Notes: generated by a model not told the origin, from the letters alone. 6,706 nucleotides of DNA from Betaproteobacteria bacterium (GCA_012274175.1 JAAOZZ010000028.1:1-6706); one strand, 5' to 3'; counted from the stretch's first letter, positions 1-6,047 are shown. Numbers and translations are program-made.

Positions 1-337
1 ACCGTCGGCGCGAAGAGGCTGTCCAGCTCTTCCACCACGGAGCGCTCGATGGAGCCGCGCATCGCGCGCAGCAAGAAGCCCAGGGATACGGTGAGGCGCA
101 CGTCGCTCGCGCCGCCGCCGAGCGCATGGCCGAGGACCTGGGCCGCAAGTTCGGCCTGCGGGGCGCGTGGGAGGGCGACGTGCTGCATTTCGAGCGGCCC
201 GGGCTCACCGGCTCCCTCGCGATCGGCGCGAGCGACGTGCGCCTCACCGTATCCCTGGGCTTCTTGCTGCGCGCGATGCGCGGCTCCATCGAGCGCTCCG
301 TGGTGGAAGAGCTGGACAGCCTCTTCGCGCCGACGGT
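1..337. repeat. Perfect 114-bp inverted repeat (fold-back) at the left edge
   Basis: Bases 1-114 are the exact reverse complement of 224-337: position i pairs with position 338-i, checked along the whole arm, and pairing fails at 115/223. The arms flank a 109-bp unique spacer (115-223). The right arm is genuine coding sequence of the PHA-system gene, and the left arm is an antisense copy of it replacing the 5' part of that gene. No transposase, IS terminal repeat or target-site duplication is visible. Because the left arm reaches the window edge, its true length is unknown. Perfect identity points to a very recent event or, more likely, a chimeric read or assembly fold-back at a contig end. 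The junction lies in a GCC-repeat tract (111-120), a plausible place for template switching. Confidence 0.95.
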
Positions 338-428
338 GGCGAAGGCTTCCCCGCCGTCGACGAGATCGTCTCCCCGGGCCAGGGCTACGGTGAAAAAGGC
401 CGGGCGGCCCCGGAAAAGAGCCGGCTGA
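126..428 (+). CDS. Polyhydroxyalkanoic acid system family protein, N-terminally truncated
   Basis: This matches the small PHA-system family (PHA_gran_rgn type, usually about 90-100 residues), encoded near PHA-granule genes in many Proteobacteria; its biochemical role is poorly defined. From the ATG at 126 the visible core is an amphipathic helix (MAEDLGRKFGL), the strand GDVLHFERPGLTGSL, a second strand around DVRLTVSLGFLL, and a C-terminal helix ending VEELDSLF at residue 67. Family-like residues (ARAAAER) continue upstream to about base 108, so ATG126 is probably internal. About 15 N-terminal residues are missing because the sequence upstream of 115 is an inverted copy of bases 224-337. The frame stays open to the window edge, but its translation there is antisense to the gene itself. 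After residue 67 there is an unusual 33-residue Pro/Ser/Lys/Arg-rich tail ending KKAGRPRKRAG. The last 44 bases overlap the convergent gene that ends at 385. The family call is confident; the start and the tail are not. Confidence 0.75.
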   Translation: MAEDLGRKFGLRGAWEGDVLHFERPGLTGSLAIGASDVRLTVSLGFLLRAMRGSIERSVVEELDSLFAPTVAKASPPSTRSSPRARATVKKAGRPRKRAG

Positions 429-1083
429 GGATCCGCGTCTCGCGCTCCCGCAACACCGCCAGGAAAGCCTCGGAGCCGTCCATCCGGCGGAACGCGCCGA
501 AGCCGCGCTCGAGGAAATCCTGCAGGTCCCCCAAGCCCGCGAGGTGCGCGGGCTTGCGCATGAGCTTGAGCGTGCTCGCGACGAAGGCCTTGCGCACGAG
601 CGCATCGAGCCTGAGGCCCACCGCCTCGATGAGGTCGATCTGGTGCTCGCGCTCCTCCGGCGTGGAGCTCGCGCGGTACGCGGCGCCGTACGCGGCCTCG
701 TCGATCGGACCCGGGGCCAGCGCGTGCGCGAGGCGCTGGTCGAGCGCCTCGGAGAGCGCCTCGAGCTCGATCGCGAGTGCGGCCGTCTCCACCGCACTTT
801 CGGGCAGGATGCGCGCCATCACCGGCACGATGCGCAGCATCTCCTGGTCGCGGGCGCTGAAGTCCTTGGGCCCGTAGAGGTCGTCGAGGAAGAACGCCGT
901 CGCCTCGCGGTAGCGCGGCTGGGCGGCAAGGTCCGCGTAGGTGGCCTCTAGGCGCTTCGACTGCCAGGCCTTGAGCTCGGCCAGGCGAGGCGGCGGCCGG
1001 CATCCCGGCCCGCGCAGGGCCTTGAGCTGCTGGAGATGGCCCTTGAGCGCTTGCGCCGTGGAAGGGCTACGGTCCTGGGCCAT
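385..1083 (-). CDS. Conserved protein of unknown function with FFLDDLYGP motif
   Basis: This 232-residue protein appears soluble, with no signal peptide or membrane segment, and is largely alpha-helical by composition. The recognisable part is residues 57-85: RYREA, then FFLDDLYGP at 64-72, then KDFSARDQEMLRIVP. This pattern is familiar from uncharacterised betaproteobacterial proteins, but I know of no assigned function. An Arg/Pro-rich stretch lies near residues 24-33, and the rest is Glu/Leu/Ala-rich helix, with one later segment EEREHQIDLIEAVGLRLDALVRK. The start is the ATG at 1081-1083; no clear Shine-Dalgarno precedes it and no better start is visible. It diverges from the aldehyde dehydrogenase gene, with only 84 bp containing a TetR-type palindrome between them, so the two may share regulation. 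Its 3' end overlaps the PHA-system gene. I cannot assign a reaction. Confidence 0.8.
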   Translation of the reverse strand: MAQDRSPSTAQALKGHLQQLKALRGPGCRPPPRLAELKAWQSKRLEATYADLAAQPRYREATAFFLDDLYGPKDFSARDQEMLRIVPVMARILPESAVETAALAIELEALSEALDQRLAHALAPGPIDEAAYGAAYRASSTPEEREHQIDLIEAVGLRLDALVRKAFVASTLKLMRKPAHLAGLGDLQDFLERGFGAFRRMDGSEAFLAVLRERETRILSRLFSGAARPFSP

Positions 1084-1108
1084 GTCGGCGTCGCGGAATC
1101 ACGGGTGG

Positions 1109-1115
1109 TATTCTA
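1109..1115. promoter_or_regulatory. Possible overlapping divergent -10 elements
   Basis: The + strand reads TATTCT at 1109-1114 and the - strand reads TAGAAT at 1115-1110. Both are close to the sigma-70 -10 consensus, and the tract is AT-rich in otherwise GC-rich DNA. A + strand start site 6-7 bases downstream would fall at the edge of the palindrome at 1120-1145, where a bound repressor would block initiation. Neither strand has a convincing -35 hexamer at 16-18 bp, so this is tentative. Confidence 0.3.
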
Positions 1116-1119
1116 ACGA

Positions 1120-1145
1120 GCGATTCAAACGGGCGTTTGATTCGC
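1120..1145. promoter_or_regulatory. Putative PsrA/TetR-type operator palindrome
   Basis: GCGATTCAAACG (1120-1131) and CGTTTGATTCGC (1134-1145) are inverted copies with a single mismatch (1124/1141) around a central GG. The core is CAAAC-N4-GTTTG, which fits the published PsrA consensus of CAAAC/GAAAC half-sites spaced by 2-4 bases; PsrA is a TetR-family repressor responding to long-chain acyl-CoA or fatty acid. It sits 22 bp before the GTG start of the aldehyde dehydrogenase operon and 36 bp from the start of the divergent unknown gene, so one bound dimer could control both. There is no T-tract, so it does not read as a terminator. The palindrome is directly visible; the identity of the regulator is inferred, and no TetR gene lies in the window. 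Confidence 0.65.
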
Positions 1146-1167
1146 GCGCAACGGGCCTGCCATCGCC

Positions 1168-2592
1168 GTGGACCTTCCCGAATCCGACACCTCTCCGGCG
1201 GCACTTTCCGCCGCATTCGAGCGCCAGCGCCGAGCGCGCGATGCCGGTGCGGCGCGCGATGCCGAAGGGCGGCGCGCGGCGCTGCGCGCCCTCGAGGAGA
1301 TGCTGCGGGAGAACGCCGACGGGTTGTGCGAGGCGATCGACGGAGATTTCCGCGGCCGCTCGCGGGAGGAAACCCGGCTCCTCGAGATCTTCCCAGCCCT
1401 CGAAGGCATCCGCCACGCGCGCCGTTGCCTCGCGCGCTGGATGAGGCCGCAGCGGCGCCCCACCAGCTTCTGGTTCCTGCCGGGGCGCTCGCGCGTGATG
1501 TACCAGCCCCTGGGCGTCGTGGGAATCGTGGTGCCCTGGAACTATCCGCTCTACCTCGCCCTCGGCCCGGCCATCGGCGCGCTTGCGGCCGGCAACCGCG
1601 TGCTCGTCAAGATGTCCGAGTCGGCTCCGCGCACCGGCGCCCTCCTCGCCAGGCTGGTCGCGGCGAAGTTCGATCCGGAGGTGCTCTCGGTCGTGAATGG
1701 CGGCCCCGGCCTCGCACGGGCTTTCGTCGCCCTGCCGTTCGACCACCTGCTTTTCACCGGGTCGACGGCGGTGGGACGCCAGGTGATGGCCGCGGCCGCG
1801 GCGAACCTCACTCCCGTGACGCTCGAGCTGGGCGGCAAGTCGCCCGCGATCGTGGGCCGCGGGATCGCCATCGAGGACGCGGCCGCGCGGGTGCTCTTCG
1901 GCAAGTGCCTCAACGCGGGCCAGACCTGCATCGCGCCCGACTACGCGCTGGTGCCCGAGGAACGCATCGAGGCCTTCATTGCGGCCGCCCGCACGGCGGT
2001 GGCCTCGATGTACCCGCGCCTCCTCGACAATCCCGACTACACCGCGATCATCGACCGGCGCCACCGGGAGCGCCTCGCGGCCCACCTCGACGAAGCGCGC
2101 TCCCGCGGCGAGCGCGTCGAGGTGCTAGGCCCTGCCACCGAGGATCTTTCCGCCTCGCCCAAGATGGCTCCCGTGCTCGTGGTGAATCCCGATCCTGGGT
2201 CGCGCCTCATGGGCGAGGAGATCTTCGGCCCGATACTCCCGGTGATCCCTTACCGCACGCTCGACGAGGCGATCGCGTTCGTGAACGGGCGGCCGCGGCC
2301 GCTCGCGCTCTACGTCTTCGAACATGACCGCGGCGCCATCGACCGGGTGCTCGAGCGCACCGTCTCCGGCGGCGTCACCGTGAACGAGACGATCGTGCAC
2401 ATCGCCCAGGAGGAGCTGCCGTTCGGCGGCGTGGGCCCGAGCGGCATGGGCGAATACCACGGGCGAGCGGGATTCGAGACCTTCTCGAAGCGCAAGGCCG
2501 TGTTCTTCCAGCCGCGGCTGAACGCGTTGAAGCTGCTGCGCCCGCCCTATGGTGCGCGCTTCCACGCGATCATGAAGCTGCTGCTGCGCTGA
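1168..2592 (+). CDS. Coniferyl-type (class 3-like) aldehyde dehydrogenase
   Basis: This 474-residue NAD(P)-dependent aldehyde dehydrogenase oxidises an aldehyde to a carboxylic acid, presumably in the cytoplasm. Visible landmarks are PWNYP with oxyanion-hole Asn125, the nucleotide-binding FTGSTAVG at 196-203, general-base Glu220 in LELGGKSP, nucleophile Cys254 in GQTCIAPDY, and Glu351 of EEIFGP. The Glu-Cys spacing (34) and Cys-Glu spacing (97) match the canonical enzyme. The short N-terminus, the GQTCIAPDY context, and the C-terminal FGGVGPSGMGEYHG followed by FETFSKRK are typical of the class 3/coniferyl aldehyde dehydrogenase (CalB-like) group, which also contains fatty-aldehyde enzymes. 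The start is GTG at 1168: an in-frame TGA at 1138-1140 rules out anything much further upstream, and no strong Shine-Dalgarno is present. It is the first gene of a three-gene operon and probably oxidises the aldehyde made by the GMC enzyme. Lignin-derived aldehyde and long-chain aldehyde are both possible substrates; the operator favours the latter. Confidence 0.93.
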   Translation: MDLPESDTSPAALSAAFERQRRARDAGAARDAEGRRAALRALEEMLRENADGLCEAIDGDFRGRSREETRLLEIFPALEGIRHARRCLARWMRPQRRPTSFWFLPGRSRVMYQPLGVVGIVVPWNYPLYLALGPAIGALAAGNRVLVKMSESAPRTGALLARLVAAKFDPEVLSVVNGGPGLARAFVALPFDHLLFTGSTAVGRQVMAAAAANLTPVTLELGGKSPAIVGRGIAIEDAAARVLFGKCLNAGQTCIAPDYALVPEERIEAFIAAARTAVASMYPRLLDNPDYTAIIDRRHRERLAAHLDEARSRGERVEVLGPATEDLSASPKMAPVLVVNPDPGSRLMGEEIFGPILPVIPYRTLDEAIAFVNGRPRPLALYVFEHDRGAIDRVLERTVSGGVTVNETIVHIAQEELPFGGVGPSGMGEYHGRAGFETFSKRKAVFFQPRLNALKLLRPPYGARFHAIMKLLLR

Positions 2593-2594
2593 CG

Positions 2595-3119
2595 TTGCCC
2601 ACGCGCCGCCAATTCCTCCAGGTGGGACTCGCGGGCGCCGCGCTGCTCGCCGCGGCCCGCCTGCTCGAGCGGCCCGCGCCGATGCCGCCCCTGCGCGTGC
2701 TCGATCCCTCGCGGGCCGCGATCGTGGGCGCGCTCGCCCCCGTGGTGCTCGAGGGATCGCTGCCTTCCGGCGAACCTGGCCGGGGACAGGCGCTGCGCGA
2801 AGTGGTGGCCGGATTCGATGCCGCGCTGGCACTGCTCCCGAGCGCCGCCCGGGACGAGGTCGGACAGCTGCTATCGCTCCTCGCCTTCGGACCCGCGCGC
2901 GTGCTGCTGGCCGGGGTGCACGTGCCGCTGGAAGAGGCCGCGCCGCGGGATATCGCCGCGTTTCTCACCCGCTGGCGCACGAGCCGCTTCGACCTCGCCC
3001 GCGCCGGATACCAGGCGCTCACGCAGTTGCTGCAGGCCGCGTGGTACGACAACCCTTCGTCGTGGCCGGCGATCGGCTATCCGGGCCCGCTCGCGCTCGG
3101 CGCCCGCGCCTCCCCATGA
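2595..3119 (+). CDS. Tat-signal small subunit, gluconate 2-dehydrogenase subunit 3-like
   Basis: This 174-residue protein begins with a twin-arginine signal: TRRQFLQVG at residues 3-11, then a hydrophobic Ala/Leu stretch to about residue 21, so export through Tat is expected. The mature part is mainly helical, with AALREVVAGFD-like and LLSLLAFGP segments. It ends with RAGYQALTQLLQAAWYDNP and SWPAIGYPGP. That C-terminal pattern and the position directly before a GMC oxidoreductase resemble the small gamma subunit (subunit 3) of membrane-bound gluconate and related GMC dehydrogenases, which carries the Tat signal for its flavoprotein partner. The start is TTG at 2595, two bases after the aldehyde dehydrogenase stop. 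The only later in-frame start candidate, GTG at 2622, would delete the twin arginine, so TTG is preferred. Its last codons overlap the next gene as ATGA, indicating coupled translation. The Tat call is strong; the subunit 3 assignment is moderate. Confidence 0.75.
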   Translation: MPTRRQFLQVGLAGAALLAAARLLERPAPMPPLRVLDPSRAAIVGALAPVVLEGSLPSGEPGRGQALREVVAGFDAALALLPSAARDEVGQLLSLLAFGPARVLLAGVHVPLEEAAPRDIAAFLTRWRTSRFDLARAGYQALTQLLQAAWYDNPSSWPAIGYPGPLALGARASP

Positions 3120-4702
3120 TCGCCGATCCAATCCTCTCGGGCCTCGCCCGGGGCTGGAAGGCCATCGATGCCGCGGCCCTCGAGCGCGATCTCGTCCTCG
3201 ACTCCGACGTGGTCGTGGTCGGCAGCGGCGCGGGCGGCGGCGTCACCGCCGAGGCCCTGGCGCAGGCGGGCCTCGCCGTGATCGTGGTGGAAGAAGGCCC
3301 CTTCGCGGGATCCTCGGACTTCCACATGCGGGAGGGCGAAGCGTACGGACGCCTCTACCAGGAATCGGCGGCGCGCAGGACGCGCGACCATGGGATCGCG
3401 ATCCTGCAGGGGCGCTGCGTCGGCGGCTCGACGACGGTCAACTGGACCTCGAGCTTCCGGGCTCCCCCGCGCACCCTCGCCCATTGGCGCAGCCACCATG
3501 GCCTGCGCTCGATGGACGAGGCGACGCTGGCTCCGTGGTTCGAGGCCATGGAACGCCGGCTCGCGATCGCTCCCTGGCCGGTCGCGCCCAACGGCAACAA
3601 CGATGCGCTCCGGCGCGGCTGCGCGGCGCTGGGAATCCCCACCGGGACCATCGCGCGCAACGTGAAGGGCTGCTGGAACCTGGGCTACTGCGGCATGGGC
3701 TGCCCCACCAACGCCAAGCAGTCGATGCTCGTCACCACGATCCCGGCAGCCCTGGACCGCGGAGCGACCCTCGTGCATCGCGCCCGCGTGGAGCGCCTGG
3801 TCATCGAGCGCGAACGCGTGGTCGCATGCGAGGCTCGCGGATCGGCGGGCAACGGCGCCGAGCCCTCCGCTCACCGGGTTCGCCTGCACGCACGCCACTT
3901 CGTCCTCGCTGCCGGAGCCATCGGCACGCCGGCGATCCTCCTGCGCAGCCGCGCCCCCGATCCCGGCCTGCTGCTGGGACGCCGGACGTTCCTGCACCCG
4001 TCCGTCGTGTCCGCCGCGGTGATGCCGGAAGCGGTGGAGGGCTTCCAGGGAGCGCCGCAATCGGTCTATTCGGACCATTTCCTCGAGACCGCGCTCGACG
4101 GGCCCGCGGGCTTCAAGCTCGAGGCCGCCCCGGTCCATCCGGTGCTCGCGGGAATCACGCTGCCGGGATTCGGAGCGGAGCACGGCAGCCGCATGGCGAG
4201 CCTCGCGCACCTGCACGTCGTGATCGCGCTGCTTCGCGACGGCTTCCATCCCGATTCCCCGGGCGGCAGCGTCGCCGTGCGCTCCGACGGCACGCCGGTG
4301 CTCGACTATCCGATCCCGGATTACCTCTGGGAGGGCGCGCGCCGCGCATACCTCGAGATGGCGCGGATCCAGTTCGCCGCCGGCGCCCGGGACGTGATGC
4401 CCCTGCACGAAGCGGCGTCCCCGGCGCGCTCATGGGGCGAGGCGCGCGCGGCGATCGAGGCCCTGCCGATGGAAACCCTCGCCGCGCGGGTGGTGAGCGC
4501 GCACGTGATGGGCGGATGCGCCATGGGGCCCGATCCGCGCCGCGGCGTGGTCGACGAGGCGGGCCGCCACCACCAGCTGGAAAACGTATCGGTCCACGAC
4601 GCCTCGATTTTCCCCACGAGCCTCGGCGCCAATCCGCAGCTCACCATCTACGCCCTCGCGGCGCGCCTGTCAGCCGCGCTCGCGGGCGCGCTCAAGGCGT
4701 AG
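3116..4702 (+). CDS. GMC-family FAD-dependent alcohol dehydrogenase/oxidase
   Basis: This 528-residue flavoprotein of the glucose-methanol-choline family oxidises an alcohol to an aldehyde or ketone using FAD. The Rossmann FAD motif VVVVGSGAGGG is at residues 32-42, followed by EEGPF where the FAD ribose is bound, GGSTTVNWTSSFR in the FAD-attachment region, and LAAGAIGTPAILLRS. The C-terminal domain holds the catalytic His463 (SAHVMGGCAMG) and Asn506 (GANPQLTIYALA), spaced 43 residues as in the family. A Cys cluster (C186, C192, C196 in a GCWNLGYCGMGC segment) and the following NAKQSML resemble bacterial and plant long-chain alcohol oxidase-like members. There is no signal peptide; if it is exported it would have to travel with the upstream Tat protein. 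The start is ATG at 3116, overlapping the upstream stop as ATGA and placing the Rossmann motif at the normal distance; a GTG at 3041 would add 25 atypical residues. Exact substrate and electron acceptor are unknown. Confidence 0.93.
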   Translation: MIADPILSGLARGWKAIDAAALERDLVLDSDVVVVGSGAGGGVTAEALAQAGLAVIVVEEGPFAGSSDFHMREGEAYGRLYQESAARRTRDHGIAILQGRCVGGSTTVNWTSSFRAPPRTLAHWRSHHGLRSMDEATLAPWFEAMERRLAIAPWPVAPNGNNDALRRGCAALGIPTGTIARNVKGCWNLGYCGMGCPTNAKQSMLVTTIPAALDRGATLVHRARVERLVIERERVVACEARGSAGNGAEPSAHRVRLHARHFVLAAGAIGTPAILLRSRAPDPGLLLGRRTFLHPSVVSAAVMPEAVEGFQGAPQSVYSDHFLETALDGPAGFKLEAAPVHPVLAGITLPGFGAEHGSRMASLAHLHVVIALLRDGFHPDSPGGSVAVRSDGTPVLDYPIPDYLWEGARRAYLEMARIQFAAGARDVMPLHEAASPARSWGEARAAIEALPMETLAARVVSAHVMGGCAMGPDPRRGVVDEAGRHHQLENVSVHDASIFPTSLGANPQLTIYALAARLSAALAGALKA

Positions 4703-4726
4703 CGGGCGGCCCGGAGGGCTTCCTCC

Positions 4727-4748
4727 CCACGGTATAATTGCCCCGTGG
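4727..4748 (+). promoter_or_regulatory. rocD promoter -10 box inside a small inverted repeat
   Basis: TATAAT at 4733-4738 is a perfect sigma-70 -10 box. Transcription would begin near 4745, leaving about 60 nt of leader before the rocD ATG. No good -35 hexamer is present at 16-18 bp, so an activator may be needed. The box is flanked by CCACGG (4727-4732) and CCGTGG (4743-4748), a perfect inverted repeat with a 10-base spacer. TCCT (4721-4724) and AGGA (4749-4752) extend it with a two-base offset. This could be an operator over the promoter core, or chance in GC-rich DNA. Confidence 0.5.
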
Positions 4749-4793
4749 AGGACGCGCCATCGCGCGGCCCCGCCTTGATTGCCACAAGCAAGA

Positions 4794-4798
4794 AAGGA
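4794..4798 (+). promoter_or_regulatory. Shine-Dalgarno that fixes the rocD start
   Basis: AAGGA, within the longer AGAAAGGA, ends six bases before the ATG at 4805. It is the clearest ribosome-binding site in the window. It decides against the upstream in-frame GTG at 4745, which lies at the predicted transcription start and adds 20 residues not expected in this family. Confidence 0.75.
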
Positions 4799-4804
4799 TC
4801 TGCC

Positions 4805-6025
4805 ATGGGCGACATGATCGCTCTCGAGAAGCGCTACGGCGCGACGAACTATGCCCCGCTGCCCGTGGTCCTCGCGCGCGGCGAAGGCGTGTGGCTCTGG
4901 GACGACCAGGGTCGACGCTACCTCGATATGCTGTCGGCCTATTCCGCGGTGAGCTTCGGCTACGGGCATCCGCGGCTGCTGGCCGCGTTGAACGAGCAGG
5001 CGGCCCGCCTCGCGGTCACGTCGCGCGCGTTCTACAGCGACCGGCTGCCGCCTTTCCTCGCGCGGCTGTGCGAGATCACGGGCATGGACCGCGCGTTGCC
5101 CATGAGCACCGGCGCCGAGGGCGTGGAGACCGCGATCAAGTGCGCCCGCAAATGGGCCTACGTGGTCAAGAAGGTCCCCGAGGGGCGTGCCCGGATCATC
5201 TGCTGCGAGGGCAATTTCCACGGCCGCACCTCGACCATCGTCGGATTCTCCTCGGAGGCCCAATACCGGGACCAATTCGGCCCGTACTCCGACGGCTTCG
5301 TCCGCGTGCCTTTCGGCGACGCGGCGGCCCTCGAGGCCGCGATCACGCCCGAGACCGCGGCGTTCCTCGTGGAACCCATCCAGGGCGAGGCGGGAATCAT
5401 CGTCCCGCCCGAGGGCTATCTCACCCAATGCGCGCGCATCTGCCGCGAGCGCAACGTCCTGCTGATCGTGGACGAGGTGCAGACGGGCCTCGGGCGCACG
5501 GGCAAGCTCCTCGCCTGCCATCACGAAGGCGTGAAGCCCGACGGCATCATCCTGGGCAAGGCGCTGGGCGGCGGGCTGCTTCCGGTGTCGGCCTTCTGCG
5601 CACGGGAGGAAGTCATGGGCGTCTTCAGGCCCGGCGACCATGGCAGCACGTTCGGCGGCAATGCGCTGGGCGCCGCGGTGGGGCTCGCCGCGCTCGACGT
5701 GCTGGTGGACGAGCGGCTCTCCGAGCGCGCCGCGACGATGGGCGCGTACCTGCTCGGGCGGCTGCGCACGATCGCGAGCCCGGTGGTCACCGCCGTGCGC
5801 GGCAAGGGGCTGCTGATCGGCGTGGAGCTGGATCCGGCGCGGGTGGGCGCGCGGCAGTTCGTCGAAACACTGCTCAAGCATGGCGTGCTGAGCAAGGATA
5901 CCCACGGGACGGTGGCGCGATTCGCCCCGCCCCTGGTGGTCGACCGCGAGCAGCTGGACTGGGGCGTGGAGCGCATCCGGGACGCGCTTCGGGAATACGG
6001 TCCGGTGTACGAGCGGGCGGCCTGA
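4805..6025 (+). CDS. rocD: Ornithine aminotransferase (ornithine-oxo-acid transaminase)
   Basis: This 406-residue PLP-dependent class III aminotransferase converts L-ornithine and 2-oxoglutarate to glutamate-5-semialdehyde and glutamate in the cytoplasm, linking arginine/ornithine catabolism to proline and glutamate. Landmarks are NYAPLPVVL with Tyr16, LSAYSAV with Tyr46, STGAE at 101-105 (PLP phosphate), NFHGRT at 137-142, VEPIQGE at 189-195, DEVQTG with Asp223 (PLP N1) and Gln226, LGKALGGG with Schiff-base Lys252, and HGSTFGGN. The Asp-Lys spacing of 29 equals that of known OATs. Tyr16, Tyr46 and Glu195 correspond to human OAT Tyr55, Tyr85 and Glu235, which favour ornithine over GABA or acetylornithine. 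The end, KDTHGTVARFAPPLVV, is also typical. The start is chosen from the AAGGA site. It has its own TATAAT promoter, about 100 bp after the GMC gene, and is convergent with fadD with 22 bp between the stop codons. N-acetylornithine or other class III enzymes are less likely. Confidence 0.92.
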   Translation: MGDMIALEKRYGATNYAPLPVVLARGEGVWLWDDQGRRYLDMLSAYSAVSFGYGHPRLLAALNEQAARLAVTSRAFYSDRLPPFLARLCEITGMDRALPMSTGAEGVETAIKCARKWAYVVKKVPEGRARIICCEGNFHGRTSTIVGFSSEAQYRDQFGPYSDGFVRVPFGDAAALEAAITPETAAFLVEPIQGEAGIIVPPEGYLTQCARICRERNVLLIVDEVQTGLGRTGKLLACHHEGVKPDGIILGKALGGGLLPVSAFCAREEVMGVFRPGDHGSTFGGNALGAAVGLAALDVLVDERLSERAATMGAYLLGRLRTIASPVVTAVRGKGLLIGVELDPARVGARQFVETLLKHGVLSKDTHGTVARFAPPLVVDREQLDWGVERIRDALREYGPVYERAA

Positions 6026-6047
6026 AGCCAGCGCCTCGCCGGGCGGG

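Noticed and set aside
49..393. A 114-codon + strand frame starting in the left repeat arm
   Set aside because: It begins inside the inverted copy and reads the PHA-system gene in the wrong frame, giving an Arg/Ser/Pro-rich product; the frame at 126-428 carries the family pattern.
1120..1145. The palindrome read as a transcription terminator
   Set aside because: It lies between divergent 5' ends and has no T-tract on either strand, so an operator is the better reading.
1099..2085. A 328-codon open frame on the - strand opposite the aldehyde dehydrogenase
   Set aside because: It has shadow composition (Arg, Gly, His, Glu-rich), no motifs, and would run through the operator palindrome.
3041..3115. 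GTG at 3041 as the start of the GMC protein
   Set aside because: It would add 25 Arg/Pro-rich residues overlapping the small subunit gene by about 80 bases; the ATG at 3116 with an ATGA overlap fits the operon and the normal distance to the FAD motif.
4713..4726. GGAGG-GCTT-CCTCC hairpin after the GMC stop as a rho-independent terminator
   Set aside because: The stem is only 5 bp and no T-run follows; the sequence leads straight into the rocD -10 box, so I do not call a terminator.
2818..4737. A 639-codon open frame on the + strand, longer than the GMC gene it overlaps
   Set aside because: Its translation is Arg/Pro/Gly-rich low-complexity sequence with no family motifs, typical of an off-frame reading of GC-rich DNA. 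The GMC frame carries all the FAD and catalytic motifs.
4670..5905. A 411-codon open frame on the - strand opposite rocD
   Set aside because: It is His/Arg/Ala-rich with no recognisable domain and is the antisense shadow of rocD, whose PLP-site motifs are intact.
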